Positions 1 through 7,606 are shown, counted from the stretch's first letter. The stretch: 64,000 nucleotides of DNA from Miltoncostaea sp963703045 (GCA_963703045.1 OY969782.1:2356001-2420000); one strand, 5' to 3'. The notes: generated from the sequence alone by a model not told the origin. Program-made: numbers and translations.

Positions 1-165
1 CGCGACGGGGTACTCCCCGCGCCAGATGTGGGAGTCGGTGCCGCAGATGGTCGTCGTGGTCACCTTGACGATCGCGTCGGTGGGCCCGCACCGCGGGATC
101 GGCACCTCCTCGATGTGGATGTCGCGCACGTCCTTGAAGACGGCGGCCCTCATGGTCTCCGGCAT
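1..165 (-). CDS. Zinc-dependent alcohol dehydrogenase, N-terminal fragment
   Basis: This is the first 55 codons of a medium-chain zinc alcohol dehydrogenase that runs off the left edge. The reading begins MPETMRAAVFKDVRDIHIEEVP and reaches ICGTDSHIW, where the Cys of CGTD is the usual first ligand of the catalytic zinc in this family. Two in-frame ATG codons compete: 163-165, two bases after a GGGGGAG, and 151-153, where the family consensus (M-R/K-A) begins. I give the longer form, but the shorter one is equally likely. It is divergent from the sensor kinase that follows. Family members oxidise alcohols or formaldehyde conjugates with NAD; the substrate cannot be judged from this fragment. 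Confidence 0.85.
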   Translation of the reverse strand, partial: MPETMRAAVFKDVRDIHIEEVPIPRCGPTDAIVKVTTTTICGTDSHIWRGEYPVA

Positions 166-363
166 CGCTCCCCCTGTCCGCATGGCGCTGGTCCGGTCGT
201 CCCGATGCTCCACCGCCCCGCCTCCCGCGGCAACGGGCGATCGGGCGGGCGGACGAGGCGGGCACGGCGTCGCATGCCCCGGATCGGAGTGGGTATGCGG
301 ATCGCGCGGTCACCGGCGATCGGCGGCAGCCCGTGCCGGCCTCACCCGAACGGGTGAGCGAGC

Positions 364-393
364 TTGCCCCTGTGCGGCCGGCGGTCGTATCGT
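364..393 (+). promoter_or_regulatory. Sigma-70-like promoter of the NarL-type two-component operon
   Basis: TTGCCC (364-369), an 18-base spacer and TATCGT (388-393) form a plausible -35/-10 pair. Transcription would begin near base 400, just ahead of the AAGGGGGG ribosome site at about 404-411. This supports translation starting at 418 rather than at the upstream in-frame start at 364. Inferred from sequence only. Confidence 0.5.
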
Positions 394-417
394 GGACCGC
401 AACCGAAGGGGGGCGGT

Positions 418-1626
418 ATGCAGGTCGGGCACGCGACCGGATCCGCGGCGGTCGCCGTACCGCCGGCGCTCGACACCCCCCTGCTGCGGCGGGCCGATGC
501 GGCCGGCCAGCGTCTGTTCCGCGAGCTCGTGATCTCGCGCATCGCGTGGTCGGCGGTCTCGGAGGCCAGTCGCCTGATCGCCGTCGACGTCGTCGGCTTC
601 TCCCTGAGGGTGGCCGGCTGCGACCATCCCCAGCCGTGCCGGCAGTGCGACTGCCGGGACCGCCTCGAGATGCGGGCCGTCGTCGGCAACCGCGGCCCGC
701 GACTGCCGGGGTTGCGGCTGATCGCCGGGGAGGGCGTGGGCGGCCGGGTGCTCCAGACCGGCGCGCCGCTCGAGGCGCGCGTCACCGGGCCGCGGTCGCC
801 CGGCCCCGCGGCCCTGTCGCTCGTCATGGAGGAGGAGGGCATCCGCTCGCTCGTCGGGCTGCCGATCTCGTTCGGCGGCGAGGTGCGCGGCGTGCTGCAC
901 GCCGGGTTGCGGCGCGACGGGGGCATCGGCACCTCCGCCACCGAGGCGCTCTCCCGGCTGTGCACCTACGCCGGGGCCGCGCTGGCGGCGGCCCGCGACC
1001 GGGCGCGGGTGGAGGAGGTGGCCGCCCTGCGCGAGCGGCGGCGCCTCGCGCGCGCGCTGCACGACGAGTTCGGCCAGCGCCTCTTCGGCATCGGCGTGAC
1101 GGGCGAGCTGGCGTTGCGGAGCGCCCGCACCGGGCGCCCCGACCTCGTGGCCCACCTCGCCGGCCTCGAGCGGCAGATCGCCGCGGCGTCGTCCGCCCTG
1201 CGGACGACGCTGCGCTCGCTCGATCGTCCCGCGGGGCCGGCGGGCGCCCTCACGGTGAAGCTGCGCGAGGAGGCCGCCGCGTTCGCCGAGCGCACCGGAG
1301 TCGGCGCCCACCTCATCGTGATGGGCGAGCCCGGGGCGCTCGACGAGCCGCGCGAGGACCTGCTGGTGCGGACCGCCCGCGAGGCCCTGCGCAACGTGGA
1401 GCGCCACGCCCGGGCGCGCGAGGTGGTGGTGACCCTCGCCTTCGCCCCCGGAGTCGTCGAGCTGGTGGTGCAGGACGACGGGGTCGGGCCGAACCCGGGG
1501 ACCGGGGGCAACGGGGTCGGTCTCGGCATGCTCCGCGAGGAGATCGCCCGTCTCGGAGGCGTGGCGCGGCTCGCGCGCAACGACGACGCCGGCTGCACCC
1601 TGAGGACCCGGCTGCCGCTGACGTGA
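418..1626 (+). CDS. GAF-type sensor histidine kinase (HisKA_3) with a four-Cys cluster
   Basis: A soluble sensor kinase of about 402 residues with no membrane segment. Residues ~35-195 form a GAF-like sensor domain; within it lies C68-x5-C74-x2-C77-x-C79, a cluster that could hold an Fe-S centre or zinc or act as a thiol switch. A HisKA_3 dimerisation helix follows (ALHDEFGQ, phospho-acceptor H215). The C-terminal HATPase domain shows N-box REALRNVERHA and G-box DDGVGPNPGTGGNGVGLGM. The architecture is that of DevS/NarX-type kinases. The start is set by AAGGGGGG six bases upstream. Its stop overlaps the start of the response regulator (TGATG), so the two are translationally coupled. Redox or gas sensing is an inference from the Cys cluster and the neighbouring stress genes. 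Confidence 0.85.
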   Translation: MQVGHATGSAAVAVPPALDTPLLRRADAAGQRLFRELVISRIAWSAVSEASRLIAVDVVGFSLRVAGCDHPQPCRQCDCRDRLEMRAVVGNRGPRLPGLRLIAGEGVGGRVLQTGAPLEARVTGPRSPGPAALSLVMEEEGIRSLVGLPISFGGEVRGVLHAGLRRDGGIGTSATEALSRLCTYAGAALAAARDRARVEEVAALRERRRLARALHDEFGQRLFGIGVTGELALRSARTGRPDLVAHLAGLERQIAAASSALRTTLRSLDRPAGPAGALTVKLREEAAAFAERTGVGAHLIVMGEPGALDEPREDLLVRTAREALRNVERHARAREVVVTLAFAPGVVELVVQDDGVGPNPGTGGNGVGLGMLREEIARLGGVARLARNDDAGCTLRTRLPLT

Positions 1627-2255
1627 TGAGCCGCCCGCACACGGTGGTCGTGGCCGACGACCACCCCATCGTCATCTCGGGCATGCGACTGCTGCTCTCC
1701 GGGTCGCGGTTCTTCGAGCTGGTCGGCGAGGCGGGCACCGGCGCCGAGGCGCTGCTGCGCTGCGAGCAGTACCGGCCCGACGTCCTGCTGCTCGACCTGC
1801 GCCTGCCCGACCTGCCCGCCGCCACGACCTGCGCGCGCGTCAAGGAGCGGCAGCCGGGCATCGCGATCGTCATCCTCACGGCGCACGCCGAGGAGATGGC
1901 GGTGCGTGGCTGCCTGAGGGCCGGGGCGTCGGCGTGCCTGTTCAAGGACGTCGGCGAGCAGGGCCTCCTGTCCGCGCTGATGCAGGTCGTGCACGGCCGC
2001 GCGGTGCTCGATCCGCGCGTGGCGGGCGCGATGCTGCCGCGCCGGGGCGCCGGCGGCACCGACGGGGCCCTCACCACCCGCGAGCACCAGGTGCTGACGC
2101 TGATCGCCCGGGGGCTGACCACCCAGGAGATCGCGGACGAGGTCGGCCTCTCCCCGAACACGATCAAGAGCCACTCGCGGTCGCTGTTCTCCAAGCTCGC
2201 GGCCCACAACCGGGTGCAGGCGCTGGCCGTCGCGATGGAGCGCGGCCTGGTCTGA
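1626..2255 (+). CDS. NarL/FixJ-family response regulator (DevR-like)
   Basis: A 209-residue response regulator partnered with the overlapping kinase. The receiver domain has the acidic pair in VVADDHP, the phospho-acceptor Asp in LLLDLRLPD and the conserved Lys in LFKD. A LuxR-type helix-turn-helix occupies roughly residues 143-205 (LTTREHQVLTLIARGLTTQEIA, then GLSPNTIKSHSRSLFSKL). It should bind DNA as a phosphorylated dimer. Likely targets include the universal-stress and CBS genes that follow, because that gene set matches what DevR/DosR controls in mycobacteria; this is inference from context. It converges on the next gene with only 12 bases between the stops. Confidence 0.9.
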   Translation: MSRPHTVVVADDHPIVISGMRLLLSGSRFFELVGEAGTGAEALLRCEQYRPDVLLLDLRLPDLPAATTCARVKERQPGIAIVILTAHAEEMAVRGCLRAGASACLFKDVGEQGLLSALMQVVHGRAVLDPRVAGAMLPRRGAGGTDGALTTREHQVLTLIARGLTTQEIADEVGLSPNTIKSHSRSLFSKLAAHNRVQALAVAMERGLV

Positions 2256-2267
2256 GGCCGCTGTCGC

Positions 2268-3272
2268 TCAGCCCGGGTGGGCGCGGGCGATCAGCACCGG
2301 GCGGGGCGAGGCGGTCGCCATGGCGCGGGCGAAGCTCCCGAGCCCGACGGCCGCGTCGGACCCGGGCCCGACCACGATCAGGTCGACGCCCGACTCCTCG
2401 GCCCAGGCGCGCACGGCGGGCGCCGGCGCGCCCGCCAGCGTCACGCGATCCCACTCCCGGTCCTCCCCCGCGTGGGCGGCGAGCATCCGCGCCGCCGCCG
2501 CGGCCGCGCGCGGGGTCGGGGTTCCCACCATGAGGTCGGGCGGCGCGACCGCGTGGACCAGGGTGACCTCGCACCCGAGCAGGCCCGCGTAGCGGCGGGC
2601 CGCCGCCACCGCCGGCGCCGACCCGGCGGAGTCGTTGACGCAGCACGCGATGCGACCGGCAGGCGCCGGCATCGCGCCGCGCACGATGAGCACGTCGCAG
2701 GGAGACCGCTCGGCGAGGGTCCGGGCCTCGCTGCCGAGCAGGGCCCGCTCCAGCCGGCCACCGTGCCCGGCGACGACCACGAGGTCGGCTCCCGACGCCC
2801 CGGCCCACCCGGCGATCGTCTCGCCCGGGGCCGCGCCGGTCAGCAACACGGGCTCGGCGCCCGGGGTGCGCGCCACCCACCCGGCGAGCCACTCCCGCAC
2901 GGGCCGGCGCGGGTCGTCGTCGTCGATCTCCCATGGCGTCAGGCCGCCGAGCAGCACGGCCTCGGGCGGGGCGACGTGCACCAGGGCGAGCCGCCCCGGG
3001 GCCCGCGCCCGCACCGCCACCGCCGCCGCGATCGCGGCCCGCGCCGCCTCCGAGGTGTCGATGCAGCACGCGACCGGTCCGAGGGCGCCGCGCGCGCCGG
3101 GGTCGTCACCCGGCGCGGCGCTGGGGACCTCGTACTCGGCGCCGCACCACTCGCAGTGCGTCCCGGGTGCCACGGCGTCGGCCGGCGCGGCGGTGCGCGG
3201 TGACGCCCCGCAGTCGCCACAGCGGGCGACGGTCGTCGCGCCGCCGCCTCTCGTGGGGTCGGTGGCCGCCAC
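2268..3272 (-). CDS. Zinc-ribbon protein with two universal-stress (UspA) domains
   Basis: A 334-residue protein. Residues ~15-50 contain two CxxC knuckles (CGDCGA and CEWCGAEY), a probable zinc ribbon. Two UspA domains follow (about 65-195 and 205-333). Each opens with a CC(I/V)(D/N) strand. The first ends with VVVAGHGG...LLGSEARTLAERSPCDVLIVR and the second with VVGPGSDAAVGLGSFARAMATASPRPVLIAR, degenerate forms of the ATP-binding G-x2-G-x9-G-S/T loop. A tandem UspA with an N-terminal zinc ribbon is unusual. The GTG start directly abuts the TAG stop of the upstream CBS gene (TAGGTG), so the pair is translationally coupled. Probable role: nucleotide-binding stress/dormancy protein in the cytoplasm. 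Confidence 0.85.
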   Translation of the reverse strand: MAATDPTRGGGATTVARCGDCGASPRTAAPADAVAPGTHCEWCGAEYEVPSAAPGDDPGARGALGPVACCIDTSEAARAAIAAAVAVRARAPGRLALVHVAPPEAVLLGGLTPWEIDDDDPRRPVREWLAGWVARTPGAEPVLLTGAAPGETIAGWAGASGADLVVVAGHGGRLERALLGSEARTLAERSPCDVLIVRGAMPAPAGRIACCVNDSAGSAPAVAAARRYAGLLGCEVTLVHAVAPPDLMVGTPTPRAAAAAARMLAAHAGEDREWDRVTLAGAPAPAVRAWAEESGVDLIVVGPGSDAAVGLGSFARAMATASPRPVLIARAHPG

Positions 3273-3938
3273 CTAGCCCGCCGGGGGCGCGATCGTGGCG
3301 TCGGGCCCGGGGTAGTGGAGCGTGGTGCGCCCGGTGTCGGCCCAGCGCACGAGGAACGGCGGCGCGCCGTCCTCACCGCGGGCCTCGAGCACCTCGGCGT
3401 CGCGGGGCCGGTCGCCCTGGTGGTGGGCCGTGATCACGAGGCGGTTGCCCGGGCGGGCCCGCAGCCCCCCGGTCGCCGCGCGCTCCGGGACCGGCGCCAT
3501 CGCCTCCGCGGCAAGGGCCCGCGCGAGGTCGAGGGCCGAGACGATGCCGACCGGATGGTCGCCGCCCGGCTCGACCACGAGGATGTGGGTGATCGAGTGC
3601 TCGGCCATGCACAGGGCGGCGGCGGCCAGGCTGTCCCGCGGGCCGACGACCACCGACGGCGACCCGGCGATCGACCCGGCGGTGCCGACCTCGTCGGCCC
3701 ACGGAGCCGCGCCCACGAGGTCGAGATCCGAGAGCATCCCCCAGCGCCGGTGGAACGGCGCCGCGTCGTCGGCTCCCGACAGGACGACGATGCCGTGGAT
3801 GCGGTGGCGCGCCATCAGCTCCGCGACCTCGGGCAGCGGCACGTCGTGGGCGCAGGTGACGATGGGGTGCGTCATCACGTCCTCGACGCTCAGATCACGG
3901 AGGTCGCCCCCGGCCGCACCACGTGCCCTTGTCGCCAT
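3273..3938 (-). CDS. CBS-pair protein with C-terminal DUF1918 domain
   Basis: A 221-residue cytoplasmic protein. Two CBS motifs (starting VEDVMTHPIVTCAHDVPL and, after the first, SPSVVVGPRDSLAAAALCM) form a Bateman module of the Hrp1 type that usually binds adenine nucleotides. From about residue 165 it carries a DUF1918 domain (GNRLVITAHHQGDRPRDAEV, then GAPPFLVRWADTG and YPGPDATI), a small beta-barrel mostly known as a free-standing actinobacterial protein. The fusion is notable. The start ATG (3936-3938) is chosen because AAGGGGA lies seven bases upstream; longer readings have no ribosome site. It is first in an operon with the zinc-ribbon UspA gene. Confidence 0.85.
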   Translation of the reverse strand: MATRARGAAGGDLRDLSVEDVMTHPIVTCAHDVPLPEVAELMARHRIHGIVVLSGADDAAPFHRRWGMLSDLDLVGAAPWADEVGTAGSIAGSPSVVVGPRDSLAAAALCMAEHSITHILVVEPGGDHPVGIVSALDLARALAAEAMAPVPERAATGGLRARPGNRLVITAHHQGDRPRDAEVLEARGEDGAPPFLVRWADTGRTTLHYPGPDATIAPPAG

Positions 3939-4103
3939 CCGAAGTCCCCTTCCCGCCCGACGGGTCGTCGCACCCACCGTGCCCGCCCGCCCCCCGCGCG
4001 GCATCCGGGTCGTCGGGACGCCCGCGGCGGAAAACCCGAAGCGCGCGCGCGGGGTACGTGCCATGCCGCGCGGCCGTGCACGGATGGCGCGTGACCGGCG
4101 GTA

Positions 4104-4121
4104 CGGGAACCTCCGATCCCG
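4104..4121. promoter_or_regulatory. Inverted repeat upstream of single-domain UspA gene
   Basis: CGGGAACCTCCGATCCCG is an imperfect inverted repeat (six of seven arm positions pair). It ends at the base where the ribosome site GAGGAGGAGG begins, 12 bases before the GTG start of the UspA gene. The GGGA...TCCC half-sites recall DevR boxes, but the spacing between them is eight bases instead of six. It may be an operator for the NarL-type regulator at 1626. This is a suggestion from similarity only. Confidence 0.3.
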
Positions 4122-4133
4122 AGGAGGAGGCCC

Positions 4134-4604
4134 GTGACCAACCGGTTCGACCACATCGCCTGCTGCATCGACGACTCGATCGCCTCCGAGGAGGCGCTCT
4201 CCCAGGCGCTGGCCCTGCGCGCGGCGACCGGGGCGCGTCTCACCCTCGTGCACGCGGGGCCGTTCCCCCTGCTCGTCGAAGAGATCGACGGGCGCACGGT
4301 CGCGCGCCGCGAGGACCTGAACGCCGCATCGCGGGCCTGGCTCGAGCGCCGTGCCCGCGACGTGCCCGGCGCCGAGACTGCCTTCGTCGAGGGTCTGGCG
4401 GGCCCGGCGGTCTGCGAGTGGGCCGCGCGGGCGGGCGTGGACATGCTCATCACCGGCGCGGGCGGCGGACGCGTGCGGGGGCTCCTGCTCGGCAGCTTCT
4501 CGCGCGCCCTCGTCGAGACCGCGCCGTGTCCCGTGCTGGTGGTCCGGCGTCCGCCGTCGGAGGTCGCGGGCTCGCGCCGGGTCGCACGGGAGGTCGCCCC
4601 GTGA
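4134..4604 (+). CDS. Universal stress protein, single UspA domain
   Basis: A 156-residue single-domain UspA protein (FDHIACCIDDSIASEEALSQ at the start, GAGGGRVRGLLLGSFSRALVETAPCPVLVVRR near the end). The G-x2-G-x9-GS loop is well preserved, so ATP binding is expected. The GTG start has a strong GAGGAGGAGG ribosome site. The stop overlaps the GTG start of the following CBS/P-loop gene (GTGA), so they form a coupled operon. With the tandem UspA and CBS genes on the other strand it makes a stress cluster. An inverted repeat sits in its leader. Confidence 0.9.
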   Translation: MTNRFDHIACCIDDSIASEEALSQALALRAATGARLTLVHAGPFPLLVEEIDGRTVARREDLNAASRAWLERRARDVPGAETAFVEGLAGPAVCEWAARAGVDMLITGAGGGRVRGLLLGSFSRALVETAPCPVLVVRRPPSEVAGSRRVAREVAP

Positions 4605-5488
4605 GGGTCCGTGACGTGATGAGCGCGCGGCCGATCGTGGTGGGCGGCGGGGCGACCGAGGTGCGCCGCCTGATGGACCTCGGCGGCGTGCACCACATGC
4701 CGGTGGTCGAGGGGGGCCGGCTGATCGGCGTGTGGGTGTCCACCGGCGACGGGCCCCTCGTCATGATGGGGCCCGGGCACGTCCACGAGACGACCCCCGA
4801 GGCGGATGCGGCCTCCGCGATGCGCGCCTTGTCCGAGGGGGCCGAGGCCGTCCTCGTGTGGGACTCGGGGATCCCGGCCGGCCTGCTGACGCGCTCCGAT
4901 CTCATGGAGGTCGTCCGCACGGCGATGGGTCGCGGCGTCGGCCGGCGCCACCCGCGCCCGGTGGTGGCACGGCTTATCGGCCCCGCCGGCTGCGGCAAGA
5001 CGACCCTCATCGTGCGGACGCTCGCCCTGCTCGGGCGACTCGAGGTGGCCGTGGTGCAGGGCAACGCGGACGCCGGGGGCGGCGCCGGGAGGCTGGCCGG
5101 CGCGAGGGTCGTGGACGCGCCGGACGCCCACTGGCGGGCGGGCCTCGGCAGGACGGTCGAGCGCCTGTCGGACGCCCAGCTGATCCTCGTGGAGGATCGC
5201 GACGGGCCGCTCGAGCCCGGGCGGGGCATCGGCGAGGACATCCAGGTGCTCGTCGTGCCGGCCGCCTCCCTCGCCGAGATGCGGACGGCCGATCTCGAGG
5301 AGGTCGCGGCGCTGGTGGTGTCGCAGGCGGACGGGCAGCCGGAGGCGGCGCTCGCCGACATGGTCGGCGCGGTGCACCGCGGCCGGCCGGGCCTGCGCGT
5401 GTTCGTCACCGCCGCCGGCCACGACGACCGGGGGCTGGAGGCCTGGGCCCTGTGGCTCGAGGGCCAGGTGCTCCGCCGCCGGGGCTGA
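4601..5488 (+). CDS. CBS-domain protein fused to a HypB-like G3E P-loop domain
   Basis: A 295-residue protein. Residues 1-~110 are CBS-like (VRDVMSARPIVVGGGATEVRRLMDL, then HHMPVVEGGRLIGV). From ~120 a P-loop domain follows with Walker A GPAGCGKTT, then a region matching the HypB order: GNADAGGGAGRL where HypB has its switch/metal loop, LILVEDRDGPLEPGRGIGEDIQ where HypB has its Walker-B-like strand, and VVSQADG in the place of the guanine-specifying NKxD motif. The HypB metal-binding Cys-His pair is absent and NKxD is degenerate, so nucleotide specificity is uncertain. No hydrogenase genes lie nearby. I infer a nucleotide-sensing switch rather than a nickel chaperone. GTG start, four-base overlap with the UspA gene. 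Confidence 0.75.
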   Translation: MRVRDVMSARPIVVGGGATEVRRLMDLGGVHHMPVVEGGRLIGVWVSTGDGPLVMMGPGHVHETTPEADAASAMRALSEGAEAVLVWDSGIPAGLLTRSDLMEVVRTAMGRGVGRRHPRPVVARLIGPAGCGKTTLIVRTLALLGRLEVAVVQGNADAGGGAGRLAGARVVDAPDAHWRAGLGRTVERLSDAQLILVEDRDGPLEPGRGIGEDIQVLVVPAASLAEMRTADLEEVAALVVSQADGQPEAALADMVGAVHRGRPGLRVFVTAAGHDDRGLEAWALWLEGQVLRRRG

Positions 5489-5508
5489 GGCGGCGACGCG
5501 CGTCGCGC

Positions 5509-5533
5509 GCGGGGAGGGCGAGGCCCTCCCCGC
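5509..5533. terminator. Hairpin terminator after the CBS/P-loop gene
   Basis: A perfect 11-bp stem, GCGGGGAGGGC / GCCCTCCCCGC, closes over the loop GAG. It lies 20 bases after the stop of the plus-strand CBS/P-loop gene. No T-run follows, which is common at this GC content. It could also end leftward transcription. Confidence 0.6.
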
Positions 5534-5539
5534 GGTCGA

Positions 5540-5728
5540 GCGGTAAGACGCCGGCGGTCTCCGGCACGGGCACCCCAGTGCCCTCGGCGATGCGGCGGCC
5601 GAACTCCCCGTCGCACCCGGCGAGGTGCCCGTCGAGCGTCGCCGGCCCGCGATCCCCGATCGTCCGCTGGTTCTGGTTGTCGGGGACGGGTGGGCTGCCG
5701 GGTGAGTGAGGTGGCGGTCGTCGCCCAT
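5540..5728 (-). pseudogene. Catalase N-terminal stub (frameshifted, truncated)
   Basis: Directly after the fur remnant, an ATG (5726-5728) with AAGGGA upstream opens MGDDRHLTHPAAHP. After a one-base correction near 5687-5690 it continues as VPDNQNQRTIGDRGPATL, which resembles the conserved PVADNQNS.TAGPRGP start of haem catalases. Beyond about 45 codons the similarity fades, and the remaining ~430 codons of a catalase are absent because the plus-strand CBS/P-loop gene begins its 3' end there. No minus-strand stop codon exists between 5825 and 5489. A Fur-catalase pairing is typical, which supports the call. I read this as a deletion remnant; a misassembly is the alternative. Confidence 0.45.
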
Positions 5729-5758
5729 CGCGTCCCTTCGTCGGGTCGCGCCCGCGCG

Positions 5759-6182
5759 GTCGCCGCAGAGTCCCCAGAAGACGATCTCGGCCTCGTCCAC
5801 GACGATCCCGTCGTGGCTCGCGGGCTCAGGCAGGGCGTGACGCCGGAGGCGCAGTGAACGTCGCGGGTCGCGCCGCAGGCGCGGCAGACCAGGTGGTGGT
5901 GGTCGTCGCCGACCCGGGCCTCGTAGCGGGCGGGGTGCCCGGCCGGCTCGATGCGGCGGAGCAGACCGGCGCGGGTGAGCACGTGGAGGGTGTCGTGGAC
6001 GGCCTGGGTCGAGACGCGCCCAGCCGCCGCGTCAGCTCCGCCCGCATGTCCTCCGCGTCGGGATGTCCCATCGTCGCGACCGCGTCGAGCACCGCCACGC
6101 GCGGAGCGGTGACGCGCGGTCCGTGGTCACGCAGCCGATCGGCCACGTCGCGGAGGGGTTCGGGCACGCGGGCGGGCGACAC
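5759..6182 (-). pseudogene. FurA-type ferric uptake/peroxide regulator, two frameshifts
   Basis: The three minus-strand frames together spell a FurA-like protein: VPEPLRDVADRLRDHGPRVTAPRVAVLDA (winged-helix start), then RVSTQAVHDTLHVLTRAGLLRRI, GDDHHHLVCRACGATRDVHC (regulatory metal site and CxxC), then DGIVVDEAEIVFWGLCGD. Continuity needs one extra base near 6014-6022 and one near 5824-5829; both lie in G/C runs. The usual last CxxC is CGDR here and no stop codon follows in any frame before the catalase stub. FurA proteins repress a neighbouring catalase gene in response to peroxide. Either the locus is decaying or the sequence has indel errors; the missing stop and truncated catalase favour real damage. 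Confidence 0.7.
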
Positions 6183-6214
6183 GCTCTGCGGAGTCGTTCT
6201 GAATGACGACGAGA

Positions 6215-7606
6215 TCAGCGCCCGGGTCCACGCCCCTCGGGGAGCAGGCGGACGATCACCCGCAGGCCGCCGCCGGGAGCCTCGTCGAGCCGGACGGTTC
6301 CGCCGTCGGTCTCGACCAGGCTCTTGACGATGGCGAGGCCGAGCCCGGAGCCCGGGCGGTCCTCGCGCCCGCGCCAGAAGCGGTCGAAGGCGCGGGCACG
6401 GTCATCGGCGGCCATGCCGGGTCCCCCATCGCCGACCGTGATCTCGACCGCGCCCTCGCGGGGCGTGGCCGCGAGGTGGATCTCGGACCCCGCCGGCGAG
6501 GCCGCGATGGCGTTGGCGAGCAGATTGTCCAGCACCTGCTCGAGCGCGCCCGGCACCAGGGGGACCGAGAGGCCGTCCGAGACCTCGGTCACCAGGCCCA
6601 CGCCGTGCTCGGCCGCGGCCGCGCTCCAGGCGTCGGCGCGCTCGCGCACCAGGCCGCCCACGTCGTGGGGCGTACGCTCGTGCGCCGCCCGCTCGGCGCG
6701 GGCGAGCGCCAGCAGGCCGTTGACCAGGCGCGACAGGCGGTCGACCTCCTCGATCGCGCCCTCCAGGTCGTCGCGGGCGCGCGGGTCGGCATCGTGCTGC
6801 AGGCTCTCGATCCGCAGCCGTAGCGCGGTCAGGGGGCCGCGGAGCTGGTGCGAGGCGTCGGCGACGAACTCCTCCTGCGCCCCGACCAGCGTCCTCAGCC
6901 GGCCGATCATGTCGTTGAACGCGCTCGCCAGCTCGCGCATCTCGGGTGGGCCCTCGCCCGCGTCGGCGCGCACCGACAGGTCGCCCGCGCCGGCCCGCCG
7001 GGTCGCGTCGCGCAGGTCGGTGAGCGGGCGACCGACCCAGCGCGCGACCCGGAGGCCGGCGAGCGCCACCGCGGCCAGCACCACCAGCGCGACGCCGCCG
7101 AGGACCAGCCAGTAGCGGCGCACCAGCGCGTCGAGCCGTGAGGTCGGCACGCTCGCCCGCACCGCTCCGCGTACGACGCCTCCGGATGCCACCGGGACGG
7201 CGACGTAGAGCAGGTCCCTCCCCAGGGTGTCCGACCTCCGCGTGCCGGTGGCGACGCCGCCGGCGAGCGCCGTCGCGATCTCGGGACGGGTCGAGAAGTC
7301 CCGGCCGAGCTCGCGCTCGTCGTCCGAGTCGGCCAGCGCCGCCCCACCGGGTCCGACGACCACGACCCGGGCGCCGGTCGATGAGGCGTAGGCGCCCACG
7401 ATGCGCCGCAGGGTGGGGTCGCCGGGGCGCGCGCCGGCCTGGAGCGTGTCCTCCACCAGGGCGGCGAGCGCCACCGCGTCGCGCTCGACGCGCTGCTGCA
7501 GGTCGCGCCGCTGGTTGCGCTCGTTGACGATCCCGAGGGGCACCTCCAGCGCCACCAGCACGACGGCCGCCAGGATCAGGTAGGTGGCGACGAGCCGCCG
7601 GGTCAC
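6215..7606 (-). CDS. Membrane sensor histidine kinase (OmpR-type partner)
   Basis: A 463-residue kinase. TM1 is at residues ~5-25 (VATYLILAAVVLVALEVPLG), followed by an extracytoplasmic sensor of about 130 residues, TM2 (YWLVLGGVALVVLAAVALAG), a HAMP linker, HisKA (ASHQLRGPLTALRLRIESL, phospho-His in SHQLRGP) and a HATPase domain (DNLLANAIAA, GDGGPGM, GSGLGLAIVKSL). The GTG start at 7604-7606 overlaps the regulator stop (GTGA), giving a coupled regulator-kinase operon. The pair is divergent from the ApbE/haem-protein operon beginning at 8422 and is the obvious candidate to control it. The ligand is unknown. Confidence 0.9.
   Translation of the reverse strand: MTRRLVATYLILAAVVLVALEVPLGIVNERNQRRDLQQRVERDAVALAALVEDTLQAGARPGDPTLRRIVGAYASSTGARVVVVGPGGAALADSDDERELGRDFSTRPEIATALAGGVATGTRRSDTLGRDLLYVAVPVASGGVVRGAVRASVPTSRLDALVRRYWLVLGGVALVVLAAVALAGLRVARWVGRPLTDLRDATRRAGAGDLSVRADAGEGPPEMRELASAFNDMIGRLRTLVGAQEEFVADASHQLRGPLTALRLRIESLQHDADPRARDDLEGAIEEVDRLSRLVNGLLALARAERAAHERTPHDVGGLVRERADAWSAAAAEHGVGLVTEVSDGLSVPLVPGALEQVLDNLLANAIAASPAGSEIHLAATPREGAVEITVGDGGPGMAADDRARAFDRFWRGREDRPGSGLGLAIVKSLVETDGGTVRLDEAPGGGLRVIVRLLPEGRGPGR

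Noticed and set aside
4104..4121. Inverted repeat taken as a true DevR box
   Set aside because: The half-sites are alike but the spacing is eight bases instead of six and only one copy was found, so I report it only as a possible operator.
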